Position numbers and translations under genes: made by a program
Assembly (NCBI GenBank): GCA_903929005.1
Contig: CAIYTC010000188.1
Coordinates: forward strand, 1-39,630
DNA: 39,630 nt
Source: an uncultured Dehalococcoidia bacterium
GTDB taxonomy: Bacteria > Chloroflexota > Dehalococcoidia > GIF9 > UBA5629
Direction: 5' to 3'
In this document: positions 1 through 7,542 of the stretch, piece by piece
Layout of the letters: each line of letters opens with the position of its first letter
How positions within the stretch are numbered: position 1 is the first letter of the stretch
Notes under the pieces: generated by a model
Database searches by the model: none
What the model saw: only the letters and a program-made list of their open reading frames with translations
What the model was told of the DNA's origin: nothing

Positions 1-1
1 G

Positions 2-1516
2 GTAGGCCTGAATACGCTGGACACCAGGGTGAATATATGGCGCAGCACCATCAGCGTTATCCTGGATCCGCCCCAAGTGCCGTTTTACCAGGACAATTAC
101 CATGCCCTGCGCAGGCTCATTGGCTATGGCCCGGAAATGTTGGTGATAGTGTCGCAAACAGACTTTCCCCTTTCAATTAAAAGTGAGGATACGTACAACT
201 CCTTTTTATTGAGCCAACCGGAAAACCATTACCTGTACCTGGCAGCTACTATCGGGCTGCTTGGTCTGGCGGCCTTCCTGGCTGTTCTCCTGATCTTTTT
301 TTACCTGGGTTTAAAGTTACTATGTAAATTCCCGGGTAAGGACGTGATTTATTTAACGTCTGCCTTGATAGCCGGTGTGGCGCAATATTGCATTCACATT
401 TTATTTAACCCGACTGCCATACTGCCGGAATTCGTGTTCTGGTTGATCTTAGCTATGATGGCTGCCCTGGCCAGGCTGGAAATGGCAGGTGATGGGGAGA
501 CGGCTGCGCCCGCTGATAATGGGTTACAGCCAACGGGTACAACGGAAAAGGCAGGCAGCAGAAAATTCAGGAAATACATGGCAGGTTTGATGGTAATCGT
601 ATTCATGGGGGTGGGGTTTAGCCTGACTTTCAGCCCTGCGCTGGCCGACCTGAAGTTGAACAACGCTGTACATACATGGTCAAGTGATAAGAGTAATACT
701 ATGTCAGCGCTGGCTGAGGCGGCCAGGCTGGAACCCCGTGAAGCCGTTTATTTCGGCTACATAGGGTCATACGCGTTTAATTTGGCTGTCCGGACAGATA
801 ATGCTACAACAAAAACCGATCTATTGTCCTTGAGCACGTCAGCCTATAGAGCTGCCGGCACGCTTGAACCATACCTGGCCTATTGGAGTTACACGTTAGC
901 GGATGTTTATACGTATTGGGCTAATCATAAAGCACCTGATAGATGGCCGGATGCGCTTGCCAACTATGGGCGCGCGGACAGGCAATTGCCGGGGGATGCG
1001 GTGATATTGAACAAGTGGGCGCTGGCATTGATGTTGAAGGGGGATTATGCAGAGGCAGGGGTTAAATTAGCTGCATCGGAAGGAAACGACCCCTTGTGGG
1101 TGCAGACCACTTACTTTAAGGGTCTTTTAGAGTTGTACGAGCACTGTTTTTGCTCGACAGGTTATGCCTTTGTGTACCCTGTTAAAGAAAATCTCAGTAC
1201 TGCAGCACAGTATGTAAGCTTTTGCAGACAGATTGCACTTTACGGCGGCATTGAGAGAGCGGTTGAGGGTTTAAAAGTTTATGCCGGTTGCCACGGGGAG
1301 GACTGGGTCGGGCAGTCGCTGCTGGGTATTGCCCAGGTGTACGGCAACAGTCCGGGGGAGGCAGCAGCGGCTTTACATAAATCGGCTATGCTTGTGCCTG
1401 ACGAAAATATTGACGAGCTAAAGGGCATTATAAAGTCGCTGCCCGAGGGGAGTAAGAATTTCAAGCCGGCTTTAGAGGACATCCTCGCCCGGCTGGCTGA
1501 AAGGGCAGGGAAATAG
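2..1516 (+). CDS. O-antigen ligase-like membrane protein with TPR-like C-terminal domain, 5'-truncated by the window edge
   Basis: The reading frame is open to the first base, so the true start lies outside the window; an internal GTG at 29 is not a convincing start. Counted from that GTG, residues 66-80 (ENHYLYLAATIGLLG) resemble the conserved H-N-x-Y-L...G-L-G segment of the Wzy/WaaL (O-antigen ligase, Wzy_C) family. Hydrophobic segments follow at about 69-95, 105-125, 130-150 and 183-203. The rest (about 207-495) is soluble, with Ala/Leu-rich helical pairs typical of tetratricopeptide-like repeats, probably outside the membrane. Such proteins join sugar chains to a lipid or protein acceptor. 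The acceptor cannot be told from sequence, and Dehalococcoidia are not known to have LPS, so protein or S-layer glycosylation is plausible. The next gene starts 3 bases after the stop. Confidence 0.7.
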   Translation, partial: VGLNTLDTRVNIWRSTISVILDPPQVPFYQDNYHALRRLIGYGPEMLVIVSQTDFPLSIKSEDTYNSFLLSQPENHYLYLAATIGLLGLAAFLAVLLIFFYLGLKLLCKFPGKDVIYLTSALIAGVAQYCIHILFNPTAILPEFVFWLILAMMAALARLEMAGDGETAAPADNGLQPTGTTEKAGSRKFRKYMAGLMVIVFMGVGFSLTFSPALADLKLNNAVHTWSSDKSNTMSALAEAARLEPREAVYFGYIGSYAFNLAVRTDNATTKTDLLSLSTSAYRAAGTLEPYLAYWSYTLADVYTYWANHKAPDRWPDALANYGRADRQLPGDAVILNKWALALMLKGDYAEAGVKLAASEGNDPLWVQTTYFKGLLELYEHCFCSTGYAFVYPVKENLSTAAQYVSFCRQIALYGGIERAVEGLKVYAGCHGEDWVGQSLLGIAQVYGNSPGEAAAALHKSAMLVPDENIDELKGIIKSLPEGSKNFKPALEDILARLAERAGK

Positions 1517-1519
1517 CTC

Positions 1520-2323
1520 ATGCCAATTTCCCCGGGTATGATGGCGGATTTTATCATCGGAATAATCCTTTTCCTGCTGGGGATCAGCGTGGGCAGCTTC
1601 CTCAACGTGGTGGCCGACCGCGTGCCGGCGGGTAAATCGATCGTTCATCCGCCCTCGCACTGCTTTAACTGCGGGCACTCGTTGGAACCGCGCGACCTTT
1701 TCCCCATAGTGAGCTACCTGCTATTGAGAGGAAAATGCCGCTATTGCGGGAAGTCTTTCACGGCCCGCTCAATGCTGGTGGAACTGGCCACCGGCCTGCT
1801 CTTTGCGCTGGCCTACGTTGCCTGCGGACAGACCTGGCAGCTCCCGGCGGCGCTGATTTATTGTTCATTTTTTGTTGTCCTCTTCATCACCGGCCTCGAG
1901 CAGGGCATCCTGCCCCATGTTATCGTCTACCCGGGCATCGCCCTGGCTTTGATCATCGCGCTGCTCAGTCCGCTGACAGGGACTTTACCGGGCATTATCA
2001 GTTCGCTTGAAGGGTTGTGCCTGAGCTTCGGCTTTTTCTTCCTGCTCCAGGGGGTGCCCCGCATATTCAAGCAAAGCATACTTGATTTTGGAGATGTGGG
2101 GATGGCCGGGTTGATTGGCGCGTCAGTTGGTTTTCCGCTGGTACTGGTAGCATTGTGTATGGCGGTGCCGGCCGGGGGCTTAACGGCAGCCCTCCTGATT
2201 GTATTCAAGGCCAGGAAGCTTAACCAGCCGCTGCAATTCGGCCCCTTCCTAACTTGCGCCGGATTGATAACGCTTTTCTATGGAAATGATATTTTTGATG
2301 CCTGCAGCCAGCTCTTTTGGTGA
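1520..2323 (+). CDS. Prepilin peptidase / type IV leader peptidase (A24 family) with an altered catalytic Asp
   Basis: Family A24 aspartyl peptidases cleave, and often N-methylate, type IV prepilin leaders at the inner membrane. The 267-residue protein has the N-terminal family segment (ISVGSFLNVVADRVP) and the two zinc-type Cys pairs (C48/C51 and C73/C76), then about six hydrophobic helices. The second active-site motif reads LDFGDVGM (D192), a variant of GxGD. The first motif, usually IDLEHxxIPN, reads TGLEQGILPH, so the expected Asp is Gly125 (codon GGC, one transition from GAC). The C-terminal LQFGPFL element is present. A purine-rich AGGGA lies about 10 bases before the ATG; ATG 1541 is an alternative start. 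Family assignment is firm, activity uncertain. No pilin gene is in view. Confidence 0.8.
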   Translation: MPISPGMMADFIIGIILFLLGISVGSFLNVVADRVPAGKSIVHPPSHCFNCGHSLEPRDLFPIVSYLLLRGKCRYCGKSFTARSMLVELATGLLFALAYVACGQTWQLPAALIYCSFFVVLFITGLEQGILPHVIVYPGIALALIIALLSPLTGTLPGIISSLEGLCLSFGFFFLLQGVPRIFKQSILDFGDVGMAGLIGASVGFPLVLVALCMAVPAGGLTAALLIVFKARKLNQPLQFGPFLTCAGLITLFYGNDIFDACSQLFW

Positions 2324-2361
2324 TTATTATTAACCCCGTCATGGCGCGATTATTTTTCTCT

Positions 2362-2510
2362 CGTCATTGCGAGCCCGAAGGGCGTGGCAATCTGTCCTTC
2401 CAACGCGTGGCCACGGGATTGCTTCGTCGCCTGCGGCTGCCGCGCCTCCGGCTCGCAGCTACGGCTCACCCTCGCAATGGCGTTTTTGGAAGGGGCTTCT
2501 CACAATGACG
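2362..2510. repeat. Dispersed inverted-repeat element of the CGTCATTGCGAG type
   Basis: The outer arms are CGTCATTGCGAG (2362-2373) and CTCACAATGACG (2499-2510), inverted with one mismatch. A second copy of the right arm, CTCGCAATGGCG, lies just inside (2471-2482). Internal GGCAATC...GATTGCTTCGTCGCC segments also pair. Elements with this sequence style are familiar as multi-copy intergenic palindromes in Dehalococcoidia and several other bacterial groups. No transposase is present, so this is a REP/MITE-like non-autonomous element. A 63-codon open frame across it is not credible as a gene. It sits directly after the prepilin peptidase gene. Confidence 0.75.
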
Positions 2511-2556
2511 TAAAAATATTTTTACAAAAATTTTTTTCCCGGATATAAAGGGGGTA

Positions 2557-2585
2557 TTGACAGGCATGCGGTTATGTGCTACTTT
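2557..2585 (+). promoter_or_regulatory. Sigma70-type promoter for the candidate RNA
   Basis: TTGACA (2557-2562), a 17-base spacer and TACTTT (2580-2585). The -35 is perfect and the -10 keeps T1, A2 and T6. The predicted start near 2592 coincides with the first bases of the closing helix of the RNA at 2590-2720, and no protein gene follows on this strand until trmD. Confidence 0.6.
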
Positions 2586-2589
2586 AGTA

Positions 2590-2720
2590 AACGTCCCAAG
2601 TAATCGAAGTTAGAACGGGGAGGCAGAGGACCCCCAGCACACGTGAGGCGATGGCTGAACTGTGCAGAGTGGGTGGATGAGGAACCGGGAAACCGAGGTT
2701 ACTTGGGGCGTTTTGTTTTT
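2590..2720 (+). ncRNA. Candidate structured non-coding RNA, family not recognised
   Basis: The two ends pair: 2590-2603 (AACGTCCCAAGTAA) with 2699-2712 (TTACTTGGGGCGTT), 14 continuous pairs including one G-U, followed at once by a T-rich tail (TTTTGTTTTTT). The closing helix can therefore also act as an intrinsic terminator. Inside, possible helices are GGGG (2617-2620) with CCCC (2631-2634), GCACA (2637-2641) with TGTGC (2661-2665), and a CGG-GAAA-CCG hairpin (2686-2695). A good promoter ends just upstream. Length is about 125-130 nt. It lacks the SRP RNA apical motif and any riboswitch signature I know, and no gene follows on its strand, so a trans-acting or housekeeping RNA is more likely than a riboswitch. 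A short 6S-like RNA is possible from the closed-end layout only. Its tail stops 6 bases before the converging HPRT-fusion stop codon. Confidence 0.55.
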
Positions 2721-2726
2721 TGCCCG

Positions 2727-4148
2727 CTATTCAAGTACAGCAATAAAGGGCAGGTTACGGTATTTGCCCGCCATATCCAGGCCGTAGCCAACCACGAATT
2801 CGTCGCGTATCTCGTAGCCCACGTAGTCAAGATGCACATCTATTAACCTGCGTGCCCGCTTATCCAGCAGGGTGCACACCTTGAGGCTGGCCGGCTGGCG
2901 GGCTGAAAGATAGTTGAGCACGTAATTCAGGGTCATGCCGGTATCCACGATGTCCTCGACCATCAGCACGTGCTTGTTCTCGATGCCGGTATCGAGGTCT
3001 TTGAGTATCCTGATCAGCGCATCTGACTTATCAGCCGGCGTTGAGATGGCCATGAAATCAAGCATGACCGGTATGGATATATTCAGCATGAGGTCCGACA
3101 TGAAGCAGACAACGCCTTTCAATATGCCCACCAGGACAAGCTCCTGGCCCTGGTAGTCCCCGGATATTTGCTTGGCCAGCGATTTAACCCGCCGCTGCAA
3201 CTGCGTTTTACTAAAGAGAATCCGCTGCACGCCCGTCATCTTGTTCTCGCCCAGCGGGATGAAGCCGTATTTGGCAAATAGCTTGAGGTAGTCACCTTTG
3301 TTGAGCAGCTTTATGCTGATGTCGGGGTAGAGTTCCTTCAACATGCGTACCTTGTGGTTTTTCCCGGTGATCAGGCTCTGCCGGGCGGTGGTGAGCTCAA
3401 TGTACAGGTCGATCTCAGGCAGATAGAAATCAGGCGTGAACATTTCGGTGATCCTGTCATCCTGGGAGGAGAGCGGAAAGGAGCGCGGCTCGTACAGCCA
3501 TTCCACCTGGTAGAAATCCAGCAGGCGGGCGAACTCCGCTTCGCTGGGATGGCCGAAGCTGGTAGGCCTGATGGGCGTGAGCGGGAGGTCGGAAAAGCTG
3601 GTCAGCTTCTTTTGCTGCGTGAGGTTGGATTGGTGATGGGTATTGAGATACTGGTAAAGCTCGATTTTCTCCAGGGTTAAGGCTATGATATCGGCTACTG
3701 TAGATATGAAGTCTTTTTCGTGAGGCTTGAAGCGGCGCTTGCTGCGCGTGTATATCCTGATTTCGCCTATTACTTCACCCTTCTGTACTATGGGAGCGCC
3801 CAGCAGAGATTTGAGGTTTTCCTGGGCCGCGTGCCCGGGGTACTGCGTCCTCTTATCGGTGAGAATATCATCTACCGCAACTATCTTGCCGTCCAGTATA
3901 TCGGGATAGCTTTTACGGGCATTCAGGGCGCCTTTGCGCAGGTACACATCGCTGAGACCCGAAGCGCCAATGATATCGAGGTATTCCTTCTGCGGGTTAA
4001 GCAGCATCACCGCACAGCCGGCAGCCTGTAAAGCGCCGGCCGCGCTGGCGGCCACCAAATTCAGCATTTTCTTGACAGGCAGCGCACTGTTGGTAACCCT
4101 GGCTATTTGCTTAAAGGCCAGCGAGCAGCGATTTTCAGTAGCATCCAT
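2727..4148 (-). CDS. GAF domain / nuclease-fold-like domain / hypoxanthine phosphoribosyltransferase fusion
   Basis: There are three parts in 473 residues. Residues about 12-165 look like a GAF domain (GCAVMLLNP...SLLGAPIVQKGEVIGEI...FISTVADIIALTLE). Residues about 200-297 contain FTPDFYLPEIDLYIEL (237-252) and a preceding WLYEP, resembling the PD...E core of PD-(D/E)XK nuclease folds; the usual Lys after E251 is not in the canonical place. Residues about 303-473 are a purine phosphoribosyltransferase with the PRPP loop VEDIVDTGMT (397-406) and FVVGYGLD (451-458), typical of HPRT. The enzyme part salvages hypoxanthine/guanine to IMP/GMP; the front parts may sense a ligand. A GGGAGG-type ribosome site sits 10 bases before the ATG. 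It follows the ribonucleotide reductase gene by 34 bases on the same strand, a nucleotide-metabolism neighbour. Confidence 0.85.
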   Translation of the reverse strand: MDATENRCSLAFKQIARVTNSALPVKKMLNLVAASAAGALQAAGCAVMLLNPQKEYLDIIGASGLSDVYLRKGALNARKSYPDILDGKIVAVDDILTDKRTQYPGHAAQENLKSLLGAPIVQKGEVIGEIRIYTRSKRRFKPHEKDFISTVADIIALTLEKIELYQYLNTHHQSNLTQQKKLTSFSDLPLTPIRPTSFGHPSEAEFARLLDFYQVEWLYEPRSFPLSSQDDRITEMFTPDFYLPEIDLYIELTTARQSLITGKNHKVRMLKELYPDISIKLLNKGDYLKLFAKYGFIPLGENKMTGVQRILFSKTQLQRRVKSLAKQISGDYQGQELVLVGILKGVVCFMSDLMLNISIPVMLDFMAISTPADKSDALIRILKDLDTGIENKHVLMVEDIVDTGMTLNYVLNYLSARQPASLKVCTLLDKRARRLIDVHLDYVGYEIRDEFVVGYGLDMAGKYRNLPFIAVLE

Positions 4149-4182
4149 GCCTCGTCAACCTCCCGATCCTAATCTAATTACA

Positions 4183-6864
4183 TTATCCGCACTTAGTATA
4201 ACCACAACTCGGACAGATATGGCAACCTTCCTGGTATACCAGCAGGTTACCACAATCAGGGCATTGCCCGCCGAAATTGGCCGGTGAAGCCGCGGAGTCT
4301 TCTGCCGCTATTATATCATCCTCTTTTTTGACGTATTTTTCCAGTACGCTGCCGATGGCATCGGCGCAGGACAAAATGGCACGGCCGTTTTCCCAGGAAA
4401 CGGAGGGGCACCTGATAGCCCTCAACTGCTTGATTACCGAGCTTACATCGATGCCGGACCTGAATACCAGGGAAATCAACCTGCAGGTGGCTTCAAGCTG
4501 CGCGGACGCACAGCCGCCGGCCTTGCCCAGGCTGGAGAAAACCTCGCAGATACCTTTGTCGTCAAAGTTGACGGTAACGTATATGTAGCCGCACCCCGTG
4601 GTGACGCGTTCTGTTATGCCCCTGGTTATCTTGGGCCTCTCCCGCGGCGCCAGAGGCGCCGCGCTTCCATCCTCCTTTTCTATCTCCGGGGACACCTGCT
4701 TCTGCCCGGTATTCAAAACCTGGCTGTCACGGCTCCGGTCGCGGTATATGGTGATACCCTTGAGCCCCATTTTATAGGCCAGCCGGTACACGTTCTGCAC
4801 ATCTTCCCTGGTTGCCTGACGCGGCAGGTTAACGGTTTTAGATACGGCGCTATCTGTGTATTTCTGGAAGGCCGCCTGGATTTTAACATGCCATTCCGGA
4901 GAAATCTCGTGAGATGTGATGAAAACATCCTTAACCCAGGCGGGAACCCCGGGGATATCCTTCAGCTTTTCGCCCTCAGCCAGCCTTTTCATAAGCTCAG
5001 AAGAGTAAAAATTCTCCTGCCTGGCTGCGGCTTCAAAATAGGGATTGGTCTCGATCAGGGTCTGACCATCCAGGATATGCCGGAAATAGCTCAGGGCGAA
5101 GATGGGCTCGATGCCGCTGGAACAACCGGCAATGATGCTCAGTGTGCCCGTGGGTGCTATGGTGGTGGTATTAGCATTCCTTACCCTGTGACCGCCGCTG
5201 CTGTCAAATGTGCTGCCGCTGAAGGCGGGGAAAAGCCCGCGCGCCTGTCCCAGCGAAACTGATTCAGCAGTGGCCTGCTCTGAAATAAAATGCATGACCG
5301 TCTCAGCCATCTCCAGCGCTTTTTCTGAATTGTAGGGGATGCGAAGCTGGATCAACAGGTCGGCATAGCCCATCACGCCCAGGCCGACCTTCCTGGTCTT
5401 ACGGGTCATCTCGGCGATCTGGGGCAAAGGAAAGCGGTTGACCTCGATGACATCATCCAGGAACCTCACGGCCAGTTTGACTGCTTCCCCGAGCTTAACG
5501 AAATCAATCTCCGGCTGCCCCTCGTTTTGTTTGAGCATACGGGACAGGTTGATCGATCCCAGGTTGCACGATTCGAAGGGCAGCAGCGGCTGCTCACCGC
5601 AGGGATTGGTGCTCTCAATCTTGCCCAGGTTGGGGGTAGAATTGAATTCGTTTATACGGTCTATGAAGATGATGCCGGGATCACCGGTCCTCCAGGCCAT
5701 ATCAACTATTTTGTTGAATACCGCACGCGCGTTGAGCTGTCCCGCCACCTCCCGGTTATGGGGGTTGACCAGGCTGAAGTCCGCATCCTCTTCTACAGCC
5801 TTCATAAAGGTGTCGTTGAGGGCTACCGAGATATTAAAATTGGTGAAGGCCCGGGGGTCTTCCTTGGAGGAGATGAATTCGAGTATATCGGGGTGGTCGA
5901 TATTGAGGATGCCCATATTGGCGCCCCGCCGCATGCCACCCTGCTTGATAACATCTGTGGCAACATCAAAGGCCCGCATGAACGAGACCGGTCCGCTGGC
6001 TACACCGCCGGTAGAGCCGACACGGTCCTGCTTGGGCCGGATACGGGAGAAAGAAAAGCCGGTGCCGCCGCCGCTTTTATGTATCAGGGCCGTGTATTTG
6101 ACGGCGTCGAAGATCGACTCCATACTGTCCTCCACCGGCAGGACGAAGCAGGCGGATAGCTGGCCGAGCTCACGCCCGGCATTCATCAGGGTGGGGGAAT
6201 TGGGCAGGAAATCCAGCGAGGTCATCAGCCTGTAAAACCTGTCTTCCCATTCAGCCACGTCAGCTTTCTGATCGAATACCAGTTCCGCGGAGGCGATATG
6301 CCGGCTGACCCTTTTGAACAACTCGGCGGGCGTTTCAACGATGTTGCCCCGGTTATCTTTTTGCAGGTACCTTTTCTCCAGGACGATGAGGGCATTCTCC
6401 GACAGGTTTAACTCAAGCGGGAGAAGACCACTCAGCGGGGCAGGGTTCGCCGCGGGGACGGGTTCATCAGGCGGCGGAGAAACAGGCCGGACGCTGCTGA
6501 GAACAGGCGCAGGATGGCTAAGCGGGGCGGCATCGATAACCGGCTTCTCAACCTGCGGCCTGAGACTGGTTTTTTCGGCCAATAATTCATTGACTATCGT
6601 TTCTATCTGGTCCTTGGAGGGCGGAGCAGGGATGAGAGACGCCACCAGGTGCTCCATGCCAGGCAAGGTCGGTACGTTAGTTATAGATTTGGTTTGTTCC
6701 TCAGGTGTCATAATTTTCTCCAACCTCGATAGTACTTTTTCTGTCAGCCCTTCGATTTCGTGTCTTTCGGTTAAGCCCATGGTCTGTGTGTAAGTGAAAA
6801 CCGTCTTGGCAACGTAATTCCTGACGGGGACGGATAGCTGATTTTTCACTTGCCTGCTTGCCAT
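4183..6864 (-). CDS. nrdJ: Vitamin B12-dependent (class II) ribonucleoside-diphosphate reductase
   Basis: Reduces ribonucleotides to deoxyribonucleotides with adenosylcobalamin, without oxygen. In numbering from the upstream TTG at 6870, the N-terminal 150 residues are a variable Pro-rich region, and the catalytic barrel starts near 155. LSACFVLP carries one redox Cys (C241). NPCGEQ (422-427) carries the thiyl-radical Cys and Glu, and SCNLGSINLSR follows. A TSCPD-like region lies at about 745-845, and the tail CPDCGNLL...CPSCGYTKCG binds zinc or reactivates the active site. I chose ATG 6864 (893 residues), 2 bases after the nrdR stop; TTG 6870 would overlap nrdR by 4 bases. It is probably transcribed with nrdR from the NrdR-box promoter near 7430. 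Confidence 0.95.
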   Translation of the reverse strand: MASRQVKNQLSVPVRNYVAKTVFTYTQTMGLTERHEIEGLTEKVLSRLEKIMTPEEQTKSITNVPTLPGMEHLVASLIPAPPSKDQIETIVNELLAEKTSLRPQVEKPVIDAAPLSHPAPVLSSVRPVSPPPDEPVPAANPAPLSGLLPLELNLSENALIVLEKRYLQKDNRGNIVETPAELFKRVSRHIASAELVFDQKADVAEWEDRFYRLMTSLDFLPNSPTLMNAGRELGQLSACFVLPVEDSMESIFDAVKYTALIHKSGGGTGFSFSRIRPKQDRVGSTGGVASGPVSFMRAFDVATDVIKQGGMRRGANMGILNIDHPDILEFISSKEDPRAFTNFNISVALNDTFMKAVEEDADFSLVNPHNREVAGQLNARAVFNKIVDMAWRTGDPGIIFIDRINEFNSTPNLGKIESTNPCGEQPLLPFESCNLGSINLSRMLKQNEGQPEIDFVKLGEAVKLAVRFLDDVIEVNRFPLPQIAEMTRKTRKVGLGVMGYADLLIQLRIPYNSEKALEMAETVMHFISEQATAESVSLGQARGLFPAFSGSTFDSSGGHRVRNANTTTIAPTGTLSIIAGCSSGIEPIFALSYFRHILDGQTLIETNPYFEAAARQENFYSSELMKRLAEGEKLKDIPGVPAWVKDVFITSHEISPEWHVKIQAAFQKYTDSAVSKTVNLPRQATREDVQNVYRLAYKMGLKGITIYRDRSRDSQVLNTGQKQVSPEIEKEDGSAAPLAPRERPKITRGITERVTTGCGYIYVTVNFDDKGICEVFSSLGKAGGCASAQLEATCRLISLVFRSGIDVSSVIKQLRAIRCPSVSWENGRAILSCADAIGSVLEKYVKKEDDIIAAEDSAASPANFGGQCPDCGNLLVYQEGCHICPSCGYTKCG

Positions 6865-6866
6865 TA

Positions 6867-7400
6867 TCAAGATCTCTGCCGGGCCCGGCGCCTCTGCCCG
6901 GCGCTGTCGTCCTTGTGGATCAGCGGAAGCTGGCCATCCAGGGGAGCGCCCAGCCTGTTCTCGATCAGGGTATCAACGGCCTGCTTAAGCGTGGTAATAT
7001 TGGAAAATTCATAATGTACGCTGGCAAACCTTATATAAGCGATATGGTCAATATCGGCCAGCTTGCTGACCACGATTCTTCCAATTAGAGCGCTGGGGGT
7101 CTCCGTTTTGCCCAGGCTGTATAATTCCGCTTCTATGGTTTCAACCAGTTTCTCGATAGTGCCGGTAGGCATGGGACGCTTCTCACAGGCTTTGCGGATG
7201 CCGGAGAATAGTTTCTCACGGTCGAACTCCTCCCGGCGGCCATCCTTTTTTATGATGTAAAGGCTTCTATTCTGAAGCCTTTCGAGAGTGGTAAAGCGAT
7301 GCCGGCACTTAGCGCATTCACGCCTCCGCCTTATCTCGTCGCCCAGGCTGCGGGAATCTATTACCCTGGATTCTGGCTCACCGCAATTAGGACACTTCAT
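6867..7400 (-). CDS. nrdR: Transcriptional repressor NrdR
   Basis: A 177-residue protein with the family layout. It has an N-terminal zinc ribbon (CPNCG at 3-7, CAKCRHRF near 31-38) followed by an ATP-cone domain (about 49-139, starting IIKKDGRREEFDREKL) that reads the ATP/dATP balance. NrdR represses ribonucleotide reductase genes when dATP is high. It lies directly upstream of nrdJ, its usual target, and its own promoter carries two NrdR-box-like sites 31 bp apart, so the pair is likely autoregulated. The tail past about 150 is basic (RRRARQRS). No clear Shine-Dalgarno precedes the ATG. Confidence 0.95.
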   Translation of the reverse strand: MKCPNCGEPESRVIDSRSLGDEIRRRRECAKCRHRFTTLERLQNRSLYIIKKDGRREEFDREKLFSGIRKACEKRPMPTGTIEKLVETIEAELYSLGKTETPSALIGRIVVSKLADIDHIAYIRFASVHYEFSNITTLKQAVDTLIENRLGAPLDGQLPLIHKDDSAGQRRRARQRS

Positions 7401-7406
7401 CTCAAA

Positions 7407-7460
7407 ACACTATACTATGTGGTTTTAGAGGATACTAACACAAGATGTAGTAAGAGTCAA
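7407..7460 (-). promoter_or_regulatory. nrdR-nrdJ promoter with two NrdR-box-like operators
   Basis: On the minus strand: TTGACT (7460-7455), a 17-base spacer, TAGTAT (7437-7432), predicted start near 7425. Two sites resemble the NrdR-box consensus acaCwAtATaTwGtgt. Box 1 is ACACTATACTATGTGG (7407-7422) and box 2 is ACACAAGATGTAGTAA (7438-7453), each 12 of 16 by my count. They start exactly 31 bp apart, three helical turns, the usual spacing of paired NrdR boxes. Box 2 fills the -35/-10 spacer and box 1 lies just past the start, ideal positions for repression. Confidence 0.7.
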
Positions 7461-7476
7461 TGGGTTAGAAGACATA

Positions 7477-7516
7477 ATAGGACAGGGCGGAGAAATTTCC
7501 CCGCCCTGTCCTATTT
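7477..7516 (-). terminator. Hairpin after ftsZ, probable terminator of the division cluster
   Basis: A perfect 15-bp inverted repeat, AATAGGACAGGGCGG (7477-7491) and CCGCCCTGTCCTATT (7502-7516), with a 10-base loop, 26 bases beyond the ftsZ stop. On the minus strand it is followed by ATGTCTTC rather than a clean U run, so termination may be partial. It separates ftsZ from the nrdR promoter. Confidence 0.65.
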
Positions 7517-7542
7517 CAGTTTGATGGTTTAGCGCAAAAGGT

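Noticed and set aside
2317-2508. A 63-codon open frame after the prepilin peptidase
   Set aside because: It runs through the inverted-repeat element, lacks a ribosome site and reads as Arg/Leu-rich noise.
2590-2720. Riboswitch for a downstream gene
   Set aside because: The next gene is on the opposite strand and converges, and no known aptamer motif was recognised, so a stand-alone RNA fits better.
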